Notes: a model not told the origin generated them from the sequence alone. Shown: positions 17,645-26,753, numbered from the stretch's first letter. The stretch: 64,000 bases of DNA from Roseivirga seohaensis (GCF_001592945.1 NZ_LRPB01000003.1:1-64000), one strand, 5' to 3'. Program-made: numbers and translations.

Positions 17645-18323
17645 CATTTTTCTTTCTTTTGGCTTCTGCCTTCAACAAAATATTTTTCTTAAAATTCACC
17701 CAGCGCTTGAACAAGTTAAAGTCTTTATCCAACTCGCGTTCTACCCATTGGGTTCTTTTAGGTTTTACGTTTTTCTCCCATTCCGGATTGTACAACATGG
17801 CTGTACAAATGCAGTTTGACCTATTTTTTGCTTTTAGTATCTCGTAATTGACACAGCTTTGACAGCCCTTCCAGAAATCCTCGTCTTGGGTAAGTTCTGA
17901 ATACACCACAGGTTTATAACCCAATTCTGAGTTGATTTTTAACACAGCCGCGCCAGTAGTTAGCCCAAATATTTTTGCTGTGGGGTACTTCTTCCTAGAT
18001 AACCTGAACACGGCTGCCTTAATACGTTTTGACAAACCTAAGCCACGAAATTTATGAGATACGATGAGCCCAGAGTTGGCTACAAATTTCTCATGACTCC
18101 ACACCTCAATGTAGCAGAAACCCGCCCATTCACCCGCTTCAGTTACGGCTACTACCGCTTTGCCTTCACGCATTTTTAGCGATACGTATTCTGGGGTTCT
18201 TCGCGCAATTCCAGTGCCTCTAATTTTGGCGGAGTTGGCTATTTCTTCAATAATATCTTCTGTAAAGCGGGTGTCTTCTTCTGTGGCTACCCTTATTATG
18301 AATTTTGTTGATTCCATTCTCAC
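17637..18323 (-). CDS. GNAT acyltransferase, candidate first enzyme of the arginine pathway
   Basis: A 228-residue GNAT-fold acyltransferase at the head of the arginine operon. The N-terminal half (about 5-150) carries the fold with the acyl-CoA loop around LIVSHKFRGLGLSKRIK. The C-terminal half is unusual: CQSC followed some 16 residues later by CIC (GCQSCVNYEIL ... NCICTAMLYNP), then a basic tail. Position and the absence of argA or argJ suggest that it acylates glutamate with acetyl- or succinyl-CoA. This is inference from context. The start could be at 18317 (second Met). Confidence 0.72.
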   Translation of the reverse strand: MRMESTKFIIRVATEEDTRFTEDIIEEIANSAKIRGTGIARRTPEYVSLKMREGKAVVAVTEAGEWAGFCYIEVWSHEKFVANSGLIVSHKFRGLGLSKRIKAAVFRLSRKKYPTAKIFGLTTGAAVLKINSELGYKPVVYSELTQDEDFWKGCQSCVNYEILKAKNRSNCICTAMLYNPEWEKNVKPKRTQWVERELDKDFNLFKRWVNFKKNILLKAEAKRKKNDE

Positions 18324-18648
18324 TATAATTCTGGACCATGAAAACGACTCAATGTTTTCAGAAATCCTAAAAGGAAATATGATTAAAAATTTGAAAAAGA
18401 ATATAGGTAATATTGGGGACTTGACTACCGCATAGGTAGTCTATGTATATGAGGCGACTAGCGCCTAAAAAACTTAGGTGTATATACAGCAAACTCAGAC
18501 ACAGGAAGTGTCAAGTTTACGGCTGATGATATGTTCGCTTCGTTCTTCATTCTGAAATGAGGGACAAAGGAAATGAAAAGTTTGGAATGGACAACGGTTT
18601 TATACAGGAATTTTAAAAACCCAATAAAAATGGTTCAAAACACAGTAT
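18324..18648. repeat. Leader of the arginine operon with three hairpins
   Basis: No gene is seen. Perfect stems occur at 18423-18441 (GACTACC/GGTAGTC, 5-nt loop), 18452-18466 (AGGCG/CGCCT) and 18498-18512 (GACAC/GTGTC). They lie between the stop of the YkgJ-like gene and the start of the arginine operon, both on the minus strand. They resemble the REP-like hairpins at 10950-11341 in size. They might also act as a leader or attenuator, but no leader peptide with an arginine run is evident. Confidence 0.5.
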
Positions 18649-19257
18649 TTACGCACTCAATTTACGATAACCTGCTGGTGGCCTGCGATATGCATAATAA
18701 CTCATCACCACTTCAATTGCTTGACGAATTGCCTGATTAATAGGCATCATCTTAGTACCTAGTTCGGTGTCAATACTTCGAAGTCTAAAGTAATAATCAC
18801 TCATCATTGGTGCGGGAGTACCTGCCTCCATATCTGCTTCAATCTTTGAAATAGTATCTGCTTGGCCTGCTTTCATGATTTTACAGGTAATGAATTTTGG
18901 CTTGCCGTTTTTATCGCGTGTAGCTGAATAACCAAAAAGCCGACAAATTAAACCTCGATATGCGTACTGAGAGCAACCTCCTTTATCTAAGGAATCCTTC
19001 ACTGGATTAAATAGCGTACACATGGAGCTTTCATTCGCCAGCAGGCCTTGATAAACTTCATCAATTCGCTTGGTCAGGAAGAGGTGAAGGGCATAAGGAA
19101 GAAACTCTAAAGGAGTAGCCTCAATATTGGCCTTGAAGCAGCATTTTCCACAGCCCGAAACACAATGAAGACCACTTCTATCGCGAAGTGAATTCATTTC
19201 TTGGTCTAAAGCGGCAAAAATCTTTTCTACCGATTTTACTTTTCTGACGATTGACAT
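18649..19257 (-). CDS. YkgJ-type cysteine-cluster protein
   Basis: A 202-residue cytoplasmic protein with the CxxxCxxCC pattern of the YkgJ/CxxCxxCC family (CVSGCGKCCFKA, about residues 30-41), followed by later Cys residues (CTLF, GCSQY, ICRLFGYS, FITCKIM) that probably complete a zinc or iron-sulfur site. Function of the family is not established. MSIVRKV (19257) is preferred to a Met ten codons upstream. It is the gene before the arginine operon on the same strand, separated by 325 nt. Confidence 0.75.
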   Translation of the reverse strand: MSIVRKVKSVEKIFAALDQEMNSLRDRSGLHCVSGCGKCCFKANIEATPLEFLPYALHLFLTKRIDEVYQGLLANESSMCTLFNPVKDSLDKGGCSQYAYRGLICRLFGYSATRDKNGKPKFITCKIMKAGQADTISKIEADMEAGTPAPMMSDYYFRLRSIDTELGTKMMPINQAIRQAIEVVMSYYAYRRPPAGYRKLSA

Positions 19258-19367
19258 AAGGGCTGCGAAGGTAGTGGAGAAAAGCATCGAGTTTACATTT
19301 CTCGTAAGATTTACTTTTAGTGCTTACACCCTAAAAGTCAAGCGTTTTAACCAAGGTTGGTAAAGAG

Positions 19368-20090
19368 TTATTTTTTGGAAAAAACAACCTGTGACCTCAC
19401 AGGTAGGGCACCTTCTTCTAGGCTTAAAAATGAAATACCTGTAAGCATATTCCCATTACTTTTTTCTACATAGATAATTCCAAAACCAGCGGTAAGTACT
19501 TCGGAAGAAAACTCGATGGCCATGTATTTTCCTAAAGTATGGGTGTAGAATTCTCGTTTTTCATGTTGGCCGTTTTCCCAAATAAAAAGCTCTCCTTTGG
19601 GTCTAAATTCAAAGGTTTTATTCTGAAAAAACCCCGAACTACCATTGGTACTCCATGAGCTATTTGTCAGCTCAAATGGAGCAACTTCTGGAGAAAAAGC
19701 AGCAAAAAAATAGTCTGTTGGGCTTTCATCAATGGTTGATTTTAATACAAGCATACCTTCGGTATTGAATCCTCCGTAGAGTGTATCTTCTAACGATTCG
19801 AAGCGCACCTGTTTTCCATCTTGAATCACTTTCCACTCTTCTTTCACATCGGCATAGAAGCTTTCTGCCTTATTGCTCGGCAACACTGACAACAGCATAA
19901 GCCCAGGTTCTATGAAGCTCTGCTCATCGTCATAACCACCCTCATTATACTCCAACACTGCCCCGTCTTCTCCCATTACCATTTCGGGCGGAGAAGCCTT
20001 AATATAAGCCAAAAGCCAATTTCCATTAAGGTTTTGAGCACTAAGAGAGGTAGAAAAAACAATTAGAATTGATGATAATAAAACACGCAT
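19368..20090 (-). CDS. Secreted protein of unknown function, about 240 residues
   Basis: Signal peptide MRVLLSSILIVFSTSLSAQ, then a beta-rich protein that starts with LNGNWLLAYIKASPPEM, reminiscent of lipocalin-like proteins that open with a G-x-W motif. A second similar segment (LTNSSWSTNGSSGFF) occurs near residue 140, suggesting two related beta units. No catalytic motif seen. It lies 24 nt downstream of the LytTR response regulator gene on the same strand and could be co-transcribed with it. Confidence 0.6.
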   Translation of the reverse strand: MRVLLSSILIVFSTSLSAQNLNGNWLLAYIKASPPEMVMGEDGAVLEYNEGGYDDEQSFIEPGLMLLSVLPSNKAESFYADVKEEWKVIQDGKQVRFESLEDTLYGGFNTEGMLVLKSTIDESPTDYFFAAFSPEVAPFELTNSSWSTNGSSGFFQNKTFEFRPKGELFIWENGQHEKREFYTHTLGKYMAIEFSSEVLTAGFGIIYVEKSNGNMLTGISFLSLEEGALPVRSQVVFSKK

Positions 20091-20114
20091 GTCCGAATAT
20101 ACGGTAAAAAGGCA

Positions 20115-20885
20115 TTATCGATCGAGCCACTTTTTAAAATCTTGCACTTTGTCTCTGCTTACAATCGCATCGGTTTCATCTGTATGAATTAAAATAAGTC
20201 GGAGACGAGAGTTTGAATAGGTGATAATATCCTTTACCGCCTCTAGCGAAACCAAGTATTTACGATTAATGCGGAAGAATTTTTGAGGATCTACCAACTG
20301 TTCCACTTGTTCCATGGTGTAGTCAATAATGTATCGGTTCTTCTCTTTAGTTTGAAGGTAAGTGGCCTTTTCTTGGCTAAAAAAGTATGCTGTTTCTGAA
20401 GTTGCAATGGTGTGAATATGCTCCCCAATTTTGACAACAAAGCGCTCCTTGTATTGCTTTGTCAGCATTTGCATGGCTTGCTGAATCAGCATCATATCCA
20501 TACCTGAGTTTCGCTCAGGTACGCTGGGCTTAAATCTGGCTTCATACTTTTCTAAAGCACTTTCTAAATCTGCTGGATCAATGGGTTTGAGCAAATAATC
20601 AATGCTATTTACCTTAAACGCCTGAATGGCATACTCATCAAAAGCAGTAGTGAATATGATGGGGGAAGAAACTTCTACCTGCTCCAAAATCTCGAAACTG
20701 AGTCCATCTGCCAACTGAATATCGAAGAACAGAAGATCGGGCTGAGGATTTTCTTTTAACCAATTCACCGTTCGTTTTACCGAATCGAGTTTGGCCAGTA
20801 TTTCAATTTCTGGATTAATTTTTTCTAGTAAGCTAGCCAATCTCTTGGCTGCCATCGACTCATCTTCTACAATCAGTACTTTCAT
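20115..20885 (-). CDS. LytTR family response regulator
   Basis: A 256-residue transcription factor: receiver domain (about 1-120; phospho-acceptor Asp55 in LLFFDIQLADG, Lys in YLLKPID) and a C-terminal LytTR DNA-binding domain (about 150-255; INRKYLVSLEAVKDI). Its start overlaps the stop of the histidine kinase gene by 4 bp (ATGA), the normal two-component arrangement. LytTR proteins bind paired 9-bp direct repeats; two such pairs occur nearby at 23410-23442 and 25767-25799, so the TPR-like and TonB receptor genes are likely targets. Confidence 0.9.
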   Translation of the reverse strand: MKVLIVEDESMAAKRLASLLEKINPEIEILAKLDSVKRTVNWLKENPQPDLLFFDIQLADGLSFEILEQVEVSSPIIFTTAFDEYAIQAFKVNSIDYLLKPIDPADLESALEKYEARFKPSVPERNSGMDMMLIQQAMQMLTKQYKERFVVKIGEHIHTIATSETAYFFSQEKATYLQTKEKNRYIIDYTMEQVEQLVDPQKFFRINRKYLVSLEAVKDIITYSNSRLRLILIHTDETDAIVSRDKVQDFKKWLDR

Positions 20886-21910
20886 TTCTCAAAGGCTAAT
20901 AATGGAAGTTTCACAATAAATTCGCTCGGCCCATCAACCACCTCCACGGGTATTGGGCTTAAGAATTCATACCTAGATTTTATGTTTGAAAGCCCCATAC
21001 CTGAACTTTCATCTACTGGGATATTCTTCTTCTGAAGGTTATTTCGAACCACCAGTTTTTCCCCATTTTCAATTTCAACATGAATAGTAAGTGGTTCTTC
21101 TTCAGCAATTACATTATGCTTAATGGCATTTTCTAAAAGCATTTGAATGGCCATAGGTGGAAGCATTTTTTGTTCAAAATCTTCAATATTTATTATCAAC
21201 TGAAGCTTTTCGTCAAACCTTATTTTTTGTAGAAAGAGGTAAGAGTTAACAAATTCCATTTCGGTTTTCAGGCTTACTACCTCTTGGGCACGAGTATCTA
21301 AAACATACCGATACACTTTTGAAAGCTCACGAATAAACTTGGCCGCTTGGTCTTGATCTTCATACACCAAATTGGTTAGCGCATTCAAGCTATTAAATAG
21401 AAAGTGTGGGTTGACCTGATTTTTGAGTGTTTCATATTTGGCCTCCATCTGTTCTTTTTTTAGCCTTTCTGCATCCAAACTGGCTTTCTTCCAGTTCTTA
21501 AGAAATTCAACCGAATTCAAGAAAAAAGAAATAACAAAAGTGATTCCGACAGAGATTAATAAGGTCCATTTAATATCACCCAAATCAATGTCGAAGCCAT
21601 ATTTCAGCACTACATATAGTGAGTAAACAGCTGTAGGAGTATATGCAATTACGCCTATTACTCCCCAAATAAATCGCTTACTTGGGTTTTCTAACCAAGG
21701 GATTCTATAGGAAAGATAATTGGAAACATGTGCATTGCCTTGCCAGAGTAAAATCCACTGAATGGCAGAAATGGCCGTTGCTGCAAGGGCTACATTCCAA
21801 GCACTAAAGCAGGTACTACACCAGAAATAGGCAGAAGGGCCTCCAAACAATGCGATAAGCACAGTTTCCTTAATCTCCTTTTTCCAGTTCAGTGTTTTGA
21901 GGTATCCCAT
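20882..21910 (-). CDS. Sensor histidine kinase, LytS/His_kinase type
   Basis: A 342-residue membrane kinase: an N-terminal membrane region of about four helices (residues 15-135), a linker helix, then the His_kinase domain with the phospho-acceptor in VNPHFLFNSLNAL (about residue 170), the N-box LLENAIKHN and a G-box region GMGLSNIKSR. No large periplasmic sensor is present, so the signal is probably sensed in or at the membrane. It is translationally coupled to the LytTR regulator and starts 19 nt after the preceding membrane-protein gene. Confidence 0.9.
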   Translation of the reverse strand: MGYLKTLNWKKEIKETVLIALFGGPSAYFWCSTCFSAWNVALAATAISAIQWILLWQGNAHVSNYLSYRIPWLENPSKRFIWGVIGVIAYTPTAVYSLYVVLKYGFDIDLGDIKWTLLISVGITFVISFFLNSVEFLKNWKKASLDAERLKKEQMEAKYETLKNQVNPHFLFNSLNALTNLVYEDQDQAAKFIRELSKVYRYVLDTRAQEVVSLKTEMEFVNSYLFLQKIRFDEKLQLIINIEDFEQKMLPPMAIQMLLENAIKHNVIAEEEPLTIHVEIENGEKLVVRNNLQKKNIPVDESSGMGLSNIKSRYEFLSPIPVEVVDGPSEFIVKLPLLAFEK

Positions 21911-21929
21911 TTAGGCTAAAGTACTGATT

Positions 21930-22619
21930 TTATACTTTCAATGTGTTGGCATATTTACCAACGCCAAATTGTTTTCTGTAACGGTTGGCATGATAAGCAA
22001 TTAATGGCGAACCTATGGCAGCAGGCAAAACCCAAAGTAACCACCCCTTATTTCCTAAGGCCTGAAAAAGGGCTCCATTTTGAACTAAAAAAGCTGTAAT
22101 GCTAGCGATAAATGCACCTCCCATTAAATTCATATGGGCAAACCACCACCACATTTTATCGGGTTTGGTATTTCTAAACCCTTTGATGTTGAGCCACGCG
22201 GTATTGGCAGTGAAAAACCCGAAAATGATGGACAGATAACCAAAGCTTGATGAAAAATTGCTCAAGACTAAATACCTAATTCCCGCCCCAAAAAGAGTTA
22301 AGCCAAAAGCAATGGCAATAAAAGCCGCGATCCAATCGATAAGCAATGGCTTCAATGTTTTTTTCAGCTCCAATACCCGTTGGCCTGCGAATGTCATATA
22401 GAAACTAAATACAGCTATGATGGTAAGAAAGAAGTTAAACCTAACGAAGCTTACAATTAAAATTGCGCTAATGAAGATCCAAGTCATAGACCAAAAGAAA
22501 ACCTTTCCGGCAGCGCAGTGAATCTTACCTCCTTTTCTACCAAAAAAAGCAGCCAAAATTCCTGAAAGCAAAGTAGTAACGCCTGCAGTTACGTGAGATA
22601 AGATGAGTACTTTTTCCAT
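21930..22619 (-). CDS. Integral membrane protein (DUF2306-like)
   Basis: A 229-residue protein with about seven hydrophobic segments. The N-terminus (ILSHVTAGVTTLLSGILAAFFGRKGGKIH) places a His in the first helix and a GGKIHxxAGKVFF loop, a pattern I associate with DUF2306-type putative membrane cytochrome-like proteins; this is a moderate-confidence call. It directly precedes the histidine kinase gene (19 nt) and may share its transcript, so it could feed the sensor, although this is only positional. Confidence 0.6.
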   Translation of the reverse strand: MEKVLILSHVTAGVTTLLSGILAAFFGRKGGKIHCAAGKVFFWSMTWIFISAILIVSFVRFNFFLTIIAVFSFYMTFAGQRVLELKKTLKPLLIDWIAAFIAIAFGLTLFGAGIRYLVLSNFSSSFGYLSIIFGFFTANTAWLNIKGFRNTKPDKMWWWFAHMNLMGGAFIASITAFLVQNGALFQALGNKGWLLWVLPAAIGSPLIAYHANRYRKQFGVGKYANTLKV

Positions 22620-22682
22620 GATTGAATCTTTTAAGGAAGAAGAAAAATGAGGTGCTACCGACTTTCGATAGCACCATTGTTT

Positions 22683-23327
22683 TTACTTTCCGCAACCAGC
22701 CATTAACTGTTCAGCTACTTCAATTCCCCAAGTAGGATCAAAGCTTTTTCCTTTTTCTTCAGCATTAAAGAGAGGAATACTTTTCTGCGCCAAACCACAG
22801 GCGCCTGCTGTAGAAGAACCGAAAAACTGTGCTGTACCATATTGCATTTGAGCCATTAAAGCCATTGCTCTAGGATTTTCAGGGTTTAATTTCATGGCAT
22901 AACCAAAAGTTTGTGTTGCCAAGCCCGACAATGATTGTCCTCTTGTGTTTGGATCGGCCGCCAATTGCGCCATAAAATAAAAACCTTCTAAGGCCACAAC
23001 CTCACTATTGTTAGGCACAAGCTCTTTCGCTTTTTCAACAAATGGCTTAGCCTTATCTAAAAGTTGGTCTTTGGCTTTTACACCCTCTGCCAATAATGAA
23101 GCATTAATATAACTAAGGGCAGCGTAATATTGAGGGTGCCACTGGTCGCTTGCATTGGAGGCTATACGTTCAAATTGACCAGCTGAAGCTTGTAGGTTTT
23201 CTAAATTTCGCTCAGCCCCCATTGACTGCAAGCCCTTGACCATGGCGTTCATATAAGCCTCTTGGTTTTGAGCATTTAAGGTGAAACTTGTGATAAAAAG
23301 TGCGAGTAAAATTGTAAGCTTTTTCAT
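22683..23327 (-). CDS. Secreted TPR-like protein under a putative LytTR site
   Basis: A 214-residue protein with signal peptide MKKLTILLALFITSFTLNAQ followed by helix pairs with TPR-like spacing (LENLQASAGQFERIAS, PQYYAALSYINASLL, PFVEKAKELVPNNSEVVALEGFYFM, TFGYAMKLNPENPRAMALMAQM). The C-terminus contains two Cys. Probably a periplasmic scaffold. Its upstream region holds a paired repeat that matches the one before the TonB receptor at the same distance (82 versus 83 nt from the start codon), so the two genes are probably co-regulated by the neighbouring LytTR system. Confidence 0.72.
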   Translation of the reverse strand: MKKLTILLALFITSFTLNAQNQEAYMNAMVKGLQSMGAERNLENLQASAGQFERIASNASDQWHPQYYAALSYINASLLAEGVKAKDQLLDKAKPFVEKAKELVPNNSEVVALEGFYFMAQLAADPNTRGQSLSGLATQTFGYAMKLNPENPRAMALMAQMQYGTAQFFGSSTAGACGLAQKSIPLFNAEEKGKSFDPTWGIEVAEQLMAGCGK

Positions 23328-23371
23328 GTTATGTTTTTTATAGTTTTTGAGTTCGTTTTCTAATGATGATA

Positions 23372-23442
23372 CTAAAGTGCAGGGAAATGATTGGCTTAGA
23401 AAAAAAGTGTTACCGAACCGTAGAATCTTCAGGATGAACCGT
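23372..23442 (-). promoter_or_regulatory. Putative LytTR operator and promoter of the TPR-like gene
   Basis: Minus-strand half-sites ACGGTTCAT and ACGGTTCGG (within plus 23410-23442) form a direct repeat with 21-bp period, i.e. 9-bp boxes 12 bp apart, the geometry reported for LytTR proteins. Exactly 29 nt downstream is GCACTTTAG (plus 23372-23380), in the place of a -7 box. The same layout recurs before the TonB receptor gene. Confidence 0.7.
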
Positions 23443-23514
23443 AATAAAGTAAAATTTCAAGGGGTCAAAACTCAAATTTCAAAAGGATCTCATCTAATGT
23501 CTAAATGCTAACTA

Positions 23515-25683
23515 CTACAAGTTATCCAGCTGATTCTCTTGTCCATCTTTTGTTAAGGTGATGAACAGGGAAAGAAAAATGAAACGCTTGGCGCCTTGCC
23601 CTATCTCCTGTCGTTCATAAATACCTTGAGCATTCGCTTGATCTGCATATTGGTAACCAAACACATTATTGCGCCCGAAGATGTTGGAAGAAGACATGTA
23701 CAGGATGATATTCGGTTTTATAAGGAAAGCAGCATTCAAACTCAAGTCGTGAAAAGTTGGTGTTTTATCATTCTGAAAACCAGACTTGTTCGGGTTGTGA
23801 AATGGCCTGCTCGAAGCAAAATTATATGTGGCTCCAAATTGAGTTCTTAACGGCACAACAAAATGTTTGGCCACAAAAGAGAAGTTGTGATTAGACACAA
23901 ATGAAGGCGTAGCTAAACTCGAAAAATCTCGATAATCTCTTTTTGAATCCACGTAGGAGTAAGAAATCCAGTAGTCAGTATTTTCAAAGGTCTTACTATC
24001 TCTCCAAAACACATCCACCCCTTTGGCCTCACCAAAGCCAGCATTTGAGTAATTATTAGGGTTGAAATCATTCTCGTCAATGAACTTCACTAAGTCGTCA
24101 TATTTTTTAAAATAGGTTTCTACCCTGAAAACACGATCATTATGAATGTATTGATAGTTCAGAATGTAATGCGCTGCCTTCTCTGGTTTTAAATTCTGAT
24201 TTACCAAAGCATAGTCGTTTTGAGCAGATTGCAAATACTGCCCATAGGCCAGCGAAAACTGCCCTTTTTCTGTCAGCTTATACGACATCGCTAATCGTGG
24301 ATTCACCCACGTTTGGCCCAATAATGAAGAGTGTTCTAAACGCAATCCCGTGCGCACTACAAACTTATTCGAAGCGAAATAATCCGTTTCAACAAAAGTG
24401 CTCGCAATGTTTTCTTTAAAATCGAAGGCATCATTTGGCCCATTTTCTATGTTAAATTTATTGGTGTATTTCTTAGCGAAAAACTCGGCCCCCATATTTA
24501 CGCTCACCTTTTCGGCTGCTTCCCAGTTTAAAGCGAGCTTAGCGTGAACGCCTTTTTCGTCCTCCTCAATCACATCAGTATTGAAGTCAATTTTCTCTTG
24601 GTTCAAAGTGGTAGAAACCCCAGCCCGAACCGACCAACGGTCAGCAATAATGTCTTTGTAGCTCGTATTCAAATAGAAGTAATCATTACCAATCGAAACG
24701 GTGTCTTTCGCTCCACCATTATTGATGTTGGGTTGACGAATGCTCAGGTTCGAAATGTCCATATTGGTGTATACTTTCAATAAACCAGTTCCATTTATTT
24801 TCTGTCGGAAAACCAACTCAGCTACTTTCCCATTAGGCGCCACTTTCCAATCAAAATCCTGTTTGATCATATCTTGATAAGGGCGTAAATCCGTATACTG
24901 AACCTTGCCTGAAATACTGGAGTTCTCCCATTTTTTGGTGTAGGCCAAATCGCCTCCAACCGTCATTACCGAAATATCAGCTTGGGTTTTCTCGGCAATA
25001 TCGTTGGAGTTTAAAACCAAGGCCGAAGAAAGTGCTTGGCCATATTCAGCAGAGTACCCGCCCGTACTAAATATGGTTCCTTTAAACAAAAAAGGACTAA
25101 ATCGTCCTCTAGTGGGTACATTGGGAGCCGTAGCACCAAATGCATTTCTAACCTCAAGTCCATCAATAAAAACCTTGGTTTCGTAGCCTTCGCCTCCACG
25201 AACGAATAACCTTCCTGATTCGCCAACAGTGGCGGTACCAGGCAGAGTGTTTATTGCCCCCATGATATCGCCTGCTGCACTTGCCGTAGTTACAATATCA
25301 AGGGGTTTTAACACAGTCACCTTTTTAATATCGCTGGCTTCGAATGCTCCAGCGGTAATGGTTACTCCATCAATTTTATTGATTTGCTCTTCTAAAATGA
25401 CATCCACCTGAATTGGTTGACCATTCAATTCAAGTGTTTTCTCGAAGGTTTTAAAGCCAATAAAGCTTACCATTAGGGTTCGCTGTCCTGTCTCGCTTGT
25501 TTGGAAACTGAAGGAACCGTCATTTTTAGAGTTTGCACCATCAAATGATCCTTTAATGTACACATTCGCAAAAGGGATTGATTGCCCTTGACTATCGGTT
25601 ACTTTTCCTGAAATAACAGTTTGTGCCTTGGCATTGGAAGCAATGGCCAACACAAAAAGAATAATAAATTTGAAACACTGCAT
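23515..25683 (-). CDS. TonB-dependent outer-membrane receptor
   Basis: A 722-residue receptor from MQCFKFIILF (25683). Order: signal peptide to NAKAQ, CarboxypepD_reg-like domain (VISGKVTDSQGQSIPFANVYI, about 22-105), plug domain (VTITAGAF ... GESGRLFVRGGEGYETKVFIDGLEV, about 115-240) and a beta-barrel ending with an aromatic-rich C-terminus. No SusD-like partner gene is adjacent, so it is probably not a polysaccharide SusC; metal chelates, small organics or peptides are possible. A longer in-frame start at 25731 is rejected because it places 16 polar residues before the signal peptide. Upstream LytTR-like operator at 25767-25799. Confidence 0.9.
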   Translation of the reverse strand: MQCFKFIILFVLAIASNAKAQTVISGKVTDSQGQSIPFANVYIKGSFDGANSKNDGSFSFQTSETGQRTLMVSFIGFKTFEKTLELNGQPIQVDVILEEQINKIDGVTITAGAFEASDIKKVTVLKPLDIVTTASAAGDIMGAINTLPGTATVGESGRLFVRGGEGYETKVFIDGLEVRNAFGATAPNVPTRGRFSPFLFKGTIFSTGGYSAEYGQALSSALVLNSNDIAEKTQADISVMTVGGDLAYTKKWENSSISGKVQYTDLRPYQDMIKQDFDWKVAPNGKVAELVFRQKINGTGLLKVYTNMDISNLSIRQPNINNGGAKDTVSIGNDYFYLNTSYKDIIADRWSVRAGVSTTLNQEKIDFNTDVIEEDEKGVHAKLALNWEAAEKVSVNMGAEFFAKKYTNKFNIENGPNDAFDFKENIASTFVETDYFASNKFVVRTGLRLEHSSLLGQTWVNPRLAMSYKLTEKGQFSLAYGQYLQSAQNDYALVNQNLKPEKAAHYILNYQYIHNDRVFRVETYFKKYDDLVKFIDENDFNPNNYSNAGFGEAKGVDVFWRDSKTFENTDYWISYSYVDSKRDYRDFSSLATPSFVSNHNFSFVAKHFVVPLRTQFGATYNFASSRPFHNPNKSGFQNDKTPTFHDLSLNAAFLIKPNIILYMSSSNIFGRNNVFGYQYADQANAQGIYERQEIGQGAKRFIFLSLFITLTKDGQENQLDNL

Positions 25684-25728
25684 TGTTGTTGTTTTTTGAG
25701 TTTCAGCCCCAAGGGCTCGTTGTTGACT

Positions 25729-25799
25729 CAAAGGTGCGATGCTCCGTTTCTGAATTGAAATTAGTCTTACCGAATCGTAGAATTGGGCGGATGAATTGT
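25729..25799 (-). promoter_or_regulatory. Putative LytTR operator and promoter of the TonB receptor gene
   Basis: Minus-strand half-sites ACAATTCAT and ACGATTCGG (plus 25767-25799) repeat with a 21-bp period. They share 25 of 33 bases with the site at 23410-23442, including TTCATCC and the end TACGnTTCGGTAA. GCACCTTTG (plus 25729-25737) lies exactly 29 nt downstream, as at the other site. Confidence 0.72.
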
Positions 25800-25942
25800 G
25801 AGTTCTAAAAGGAAGTGACTAAGGTCAGTACATCGTAATCCAAAATTATTATGTTTTTAGAATCACTTATTCAATGCTATCATAAGCATCATTAATGGTT
25901 TTTCAACACAAGCCATTATCTTAGCTAACAAATCAAAACCTT

Positions 25943-26746
25943 ATGAAAACCAAGACCTTATTTTTCCTCTCGCTCTTACTTGTCTGTTTAATACAAAGCT
26001 GTGGATCAGGAACCACTCAAGAAACCACAGATGTTGAATATGGCAACCCTCCAGCTGAAGGCTTTAATCTAGAAGGTTCTGACCCAAAAGCCATCGAAGT
26101 AGCCGATCAAGTAATGGAAGCCATGGGGGGACGTAAAGCATGGGACAACACCCGACATATTGCATGGAATTTCTTTGGCGCTCGTGATTTAGTTTGGGAC
26201 AAATGGACAGGTGATGTTCGCATTGATATGCGCAATACTACTTTCCTAATCAACATTAATGATAATACTGGAAAAGCATTTATAGACGGAAGAGAAATTA
26301 CCGATTCTGATACATTAAACAATCTAATTGGCAGAGGTAAAAGTGCTTGGATCAACGACTCCTATTGGTTGCTTATGCCTTTCAAATTAAAAGACTCGGG
26401 CGTTACACTAAAGTATTTGGGGGAAGAAAAAACCAATGAAGATGTATTGGCAGATAAGCTTGAATTGACATTCGATAAAGTAGGGAACACTCCAAATAAC
26501 CGCTATTGGGTATGGGTAGATAAAACGGATCACTTGGTTAAGCAATGGGCTTATTATCGTAATGCGGCTGACACTACCCAAGGCTTCAATGTTCCTTTTA
26601 GAAATTACCAAAAGATGGGCAACATCTTAATTTCAGGAGACCGAGGCGAACGCCAACTCACCAATATTATGGTATTTGATGAATTACCTTCTTCAGTGTA
26701 TAAATCGAAAGAAAAGCCAGATTTGGCTGCCTTGAAAAACCAGTAA
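25943..26746 (+). CDS. Lipoprotein of unknown function, about 267 residues
   Basis: Lipobox LIQSC at residues 17-21 after a hydrophobic signal marks a lipoprotein. The mature part starts with an acidic linker, then AIEVADQVMEAMGGRKAWDNTRHIAWNFFG, a pattern also seen in Bacteroidota outer-membrane-lipoprotein-sorting-like proteins with a half-barrel fold; the later KYLGEEKTNEDVLADKLELTF and YWVWVDKTDHLVKQWAYY fit that fold. I do not recognise a named family with certainty. It is 7 nt upstream of the next lipoprotein gene, with which it should form an operon. Confidence 0.62.
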   Translation: MKTKTLFFLSLLLVCLIQSCGSGTTQETTDVEYGNPPAEGFNLEGSDPKAIEVADQVMEAMGGRKAWDNTRHIAWNFFGARDLVWDKWTGDVRIDMRNTTFLININDNTGKAFIDGREITDSDTLNNLIGRGKSAWINDSYWLLMPFKLKDSGVTLKYLGEEKTNEDVLADKLELTFDKVGNTPNNRYWVWVDKTDHLVKQWAYYRNAADTTQGFNVPFRNYQKMGNILISGDRGERQLTNIMVFDELPSSVYKSKEKPDLAALKNQ

Positions 26747-26753
26747 AACCCCC

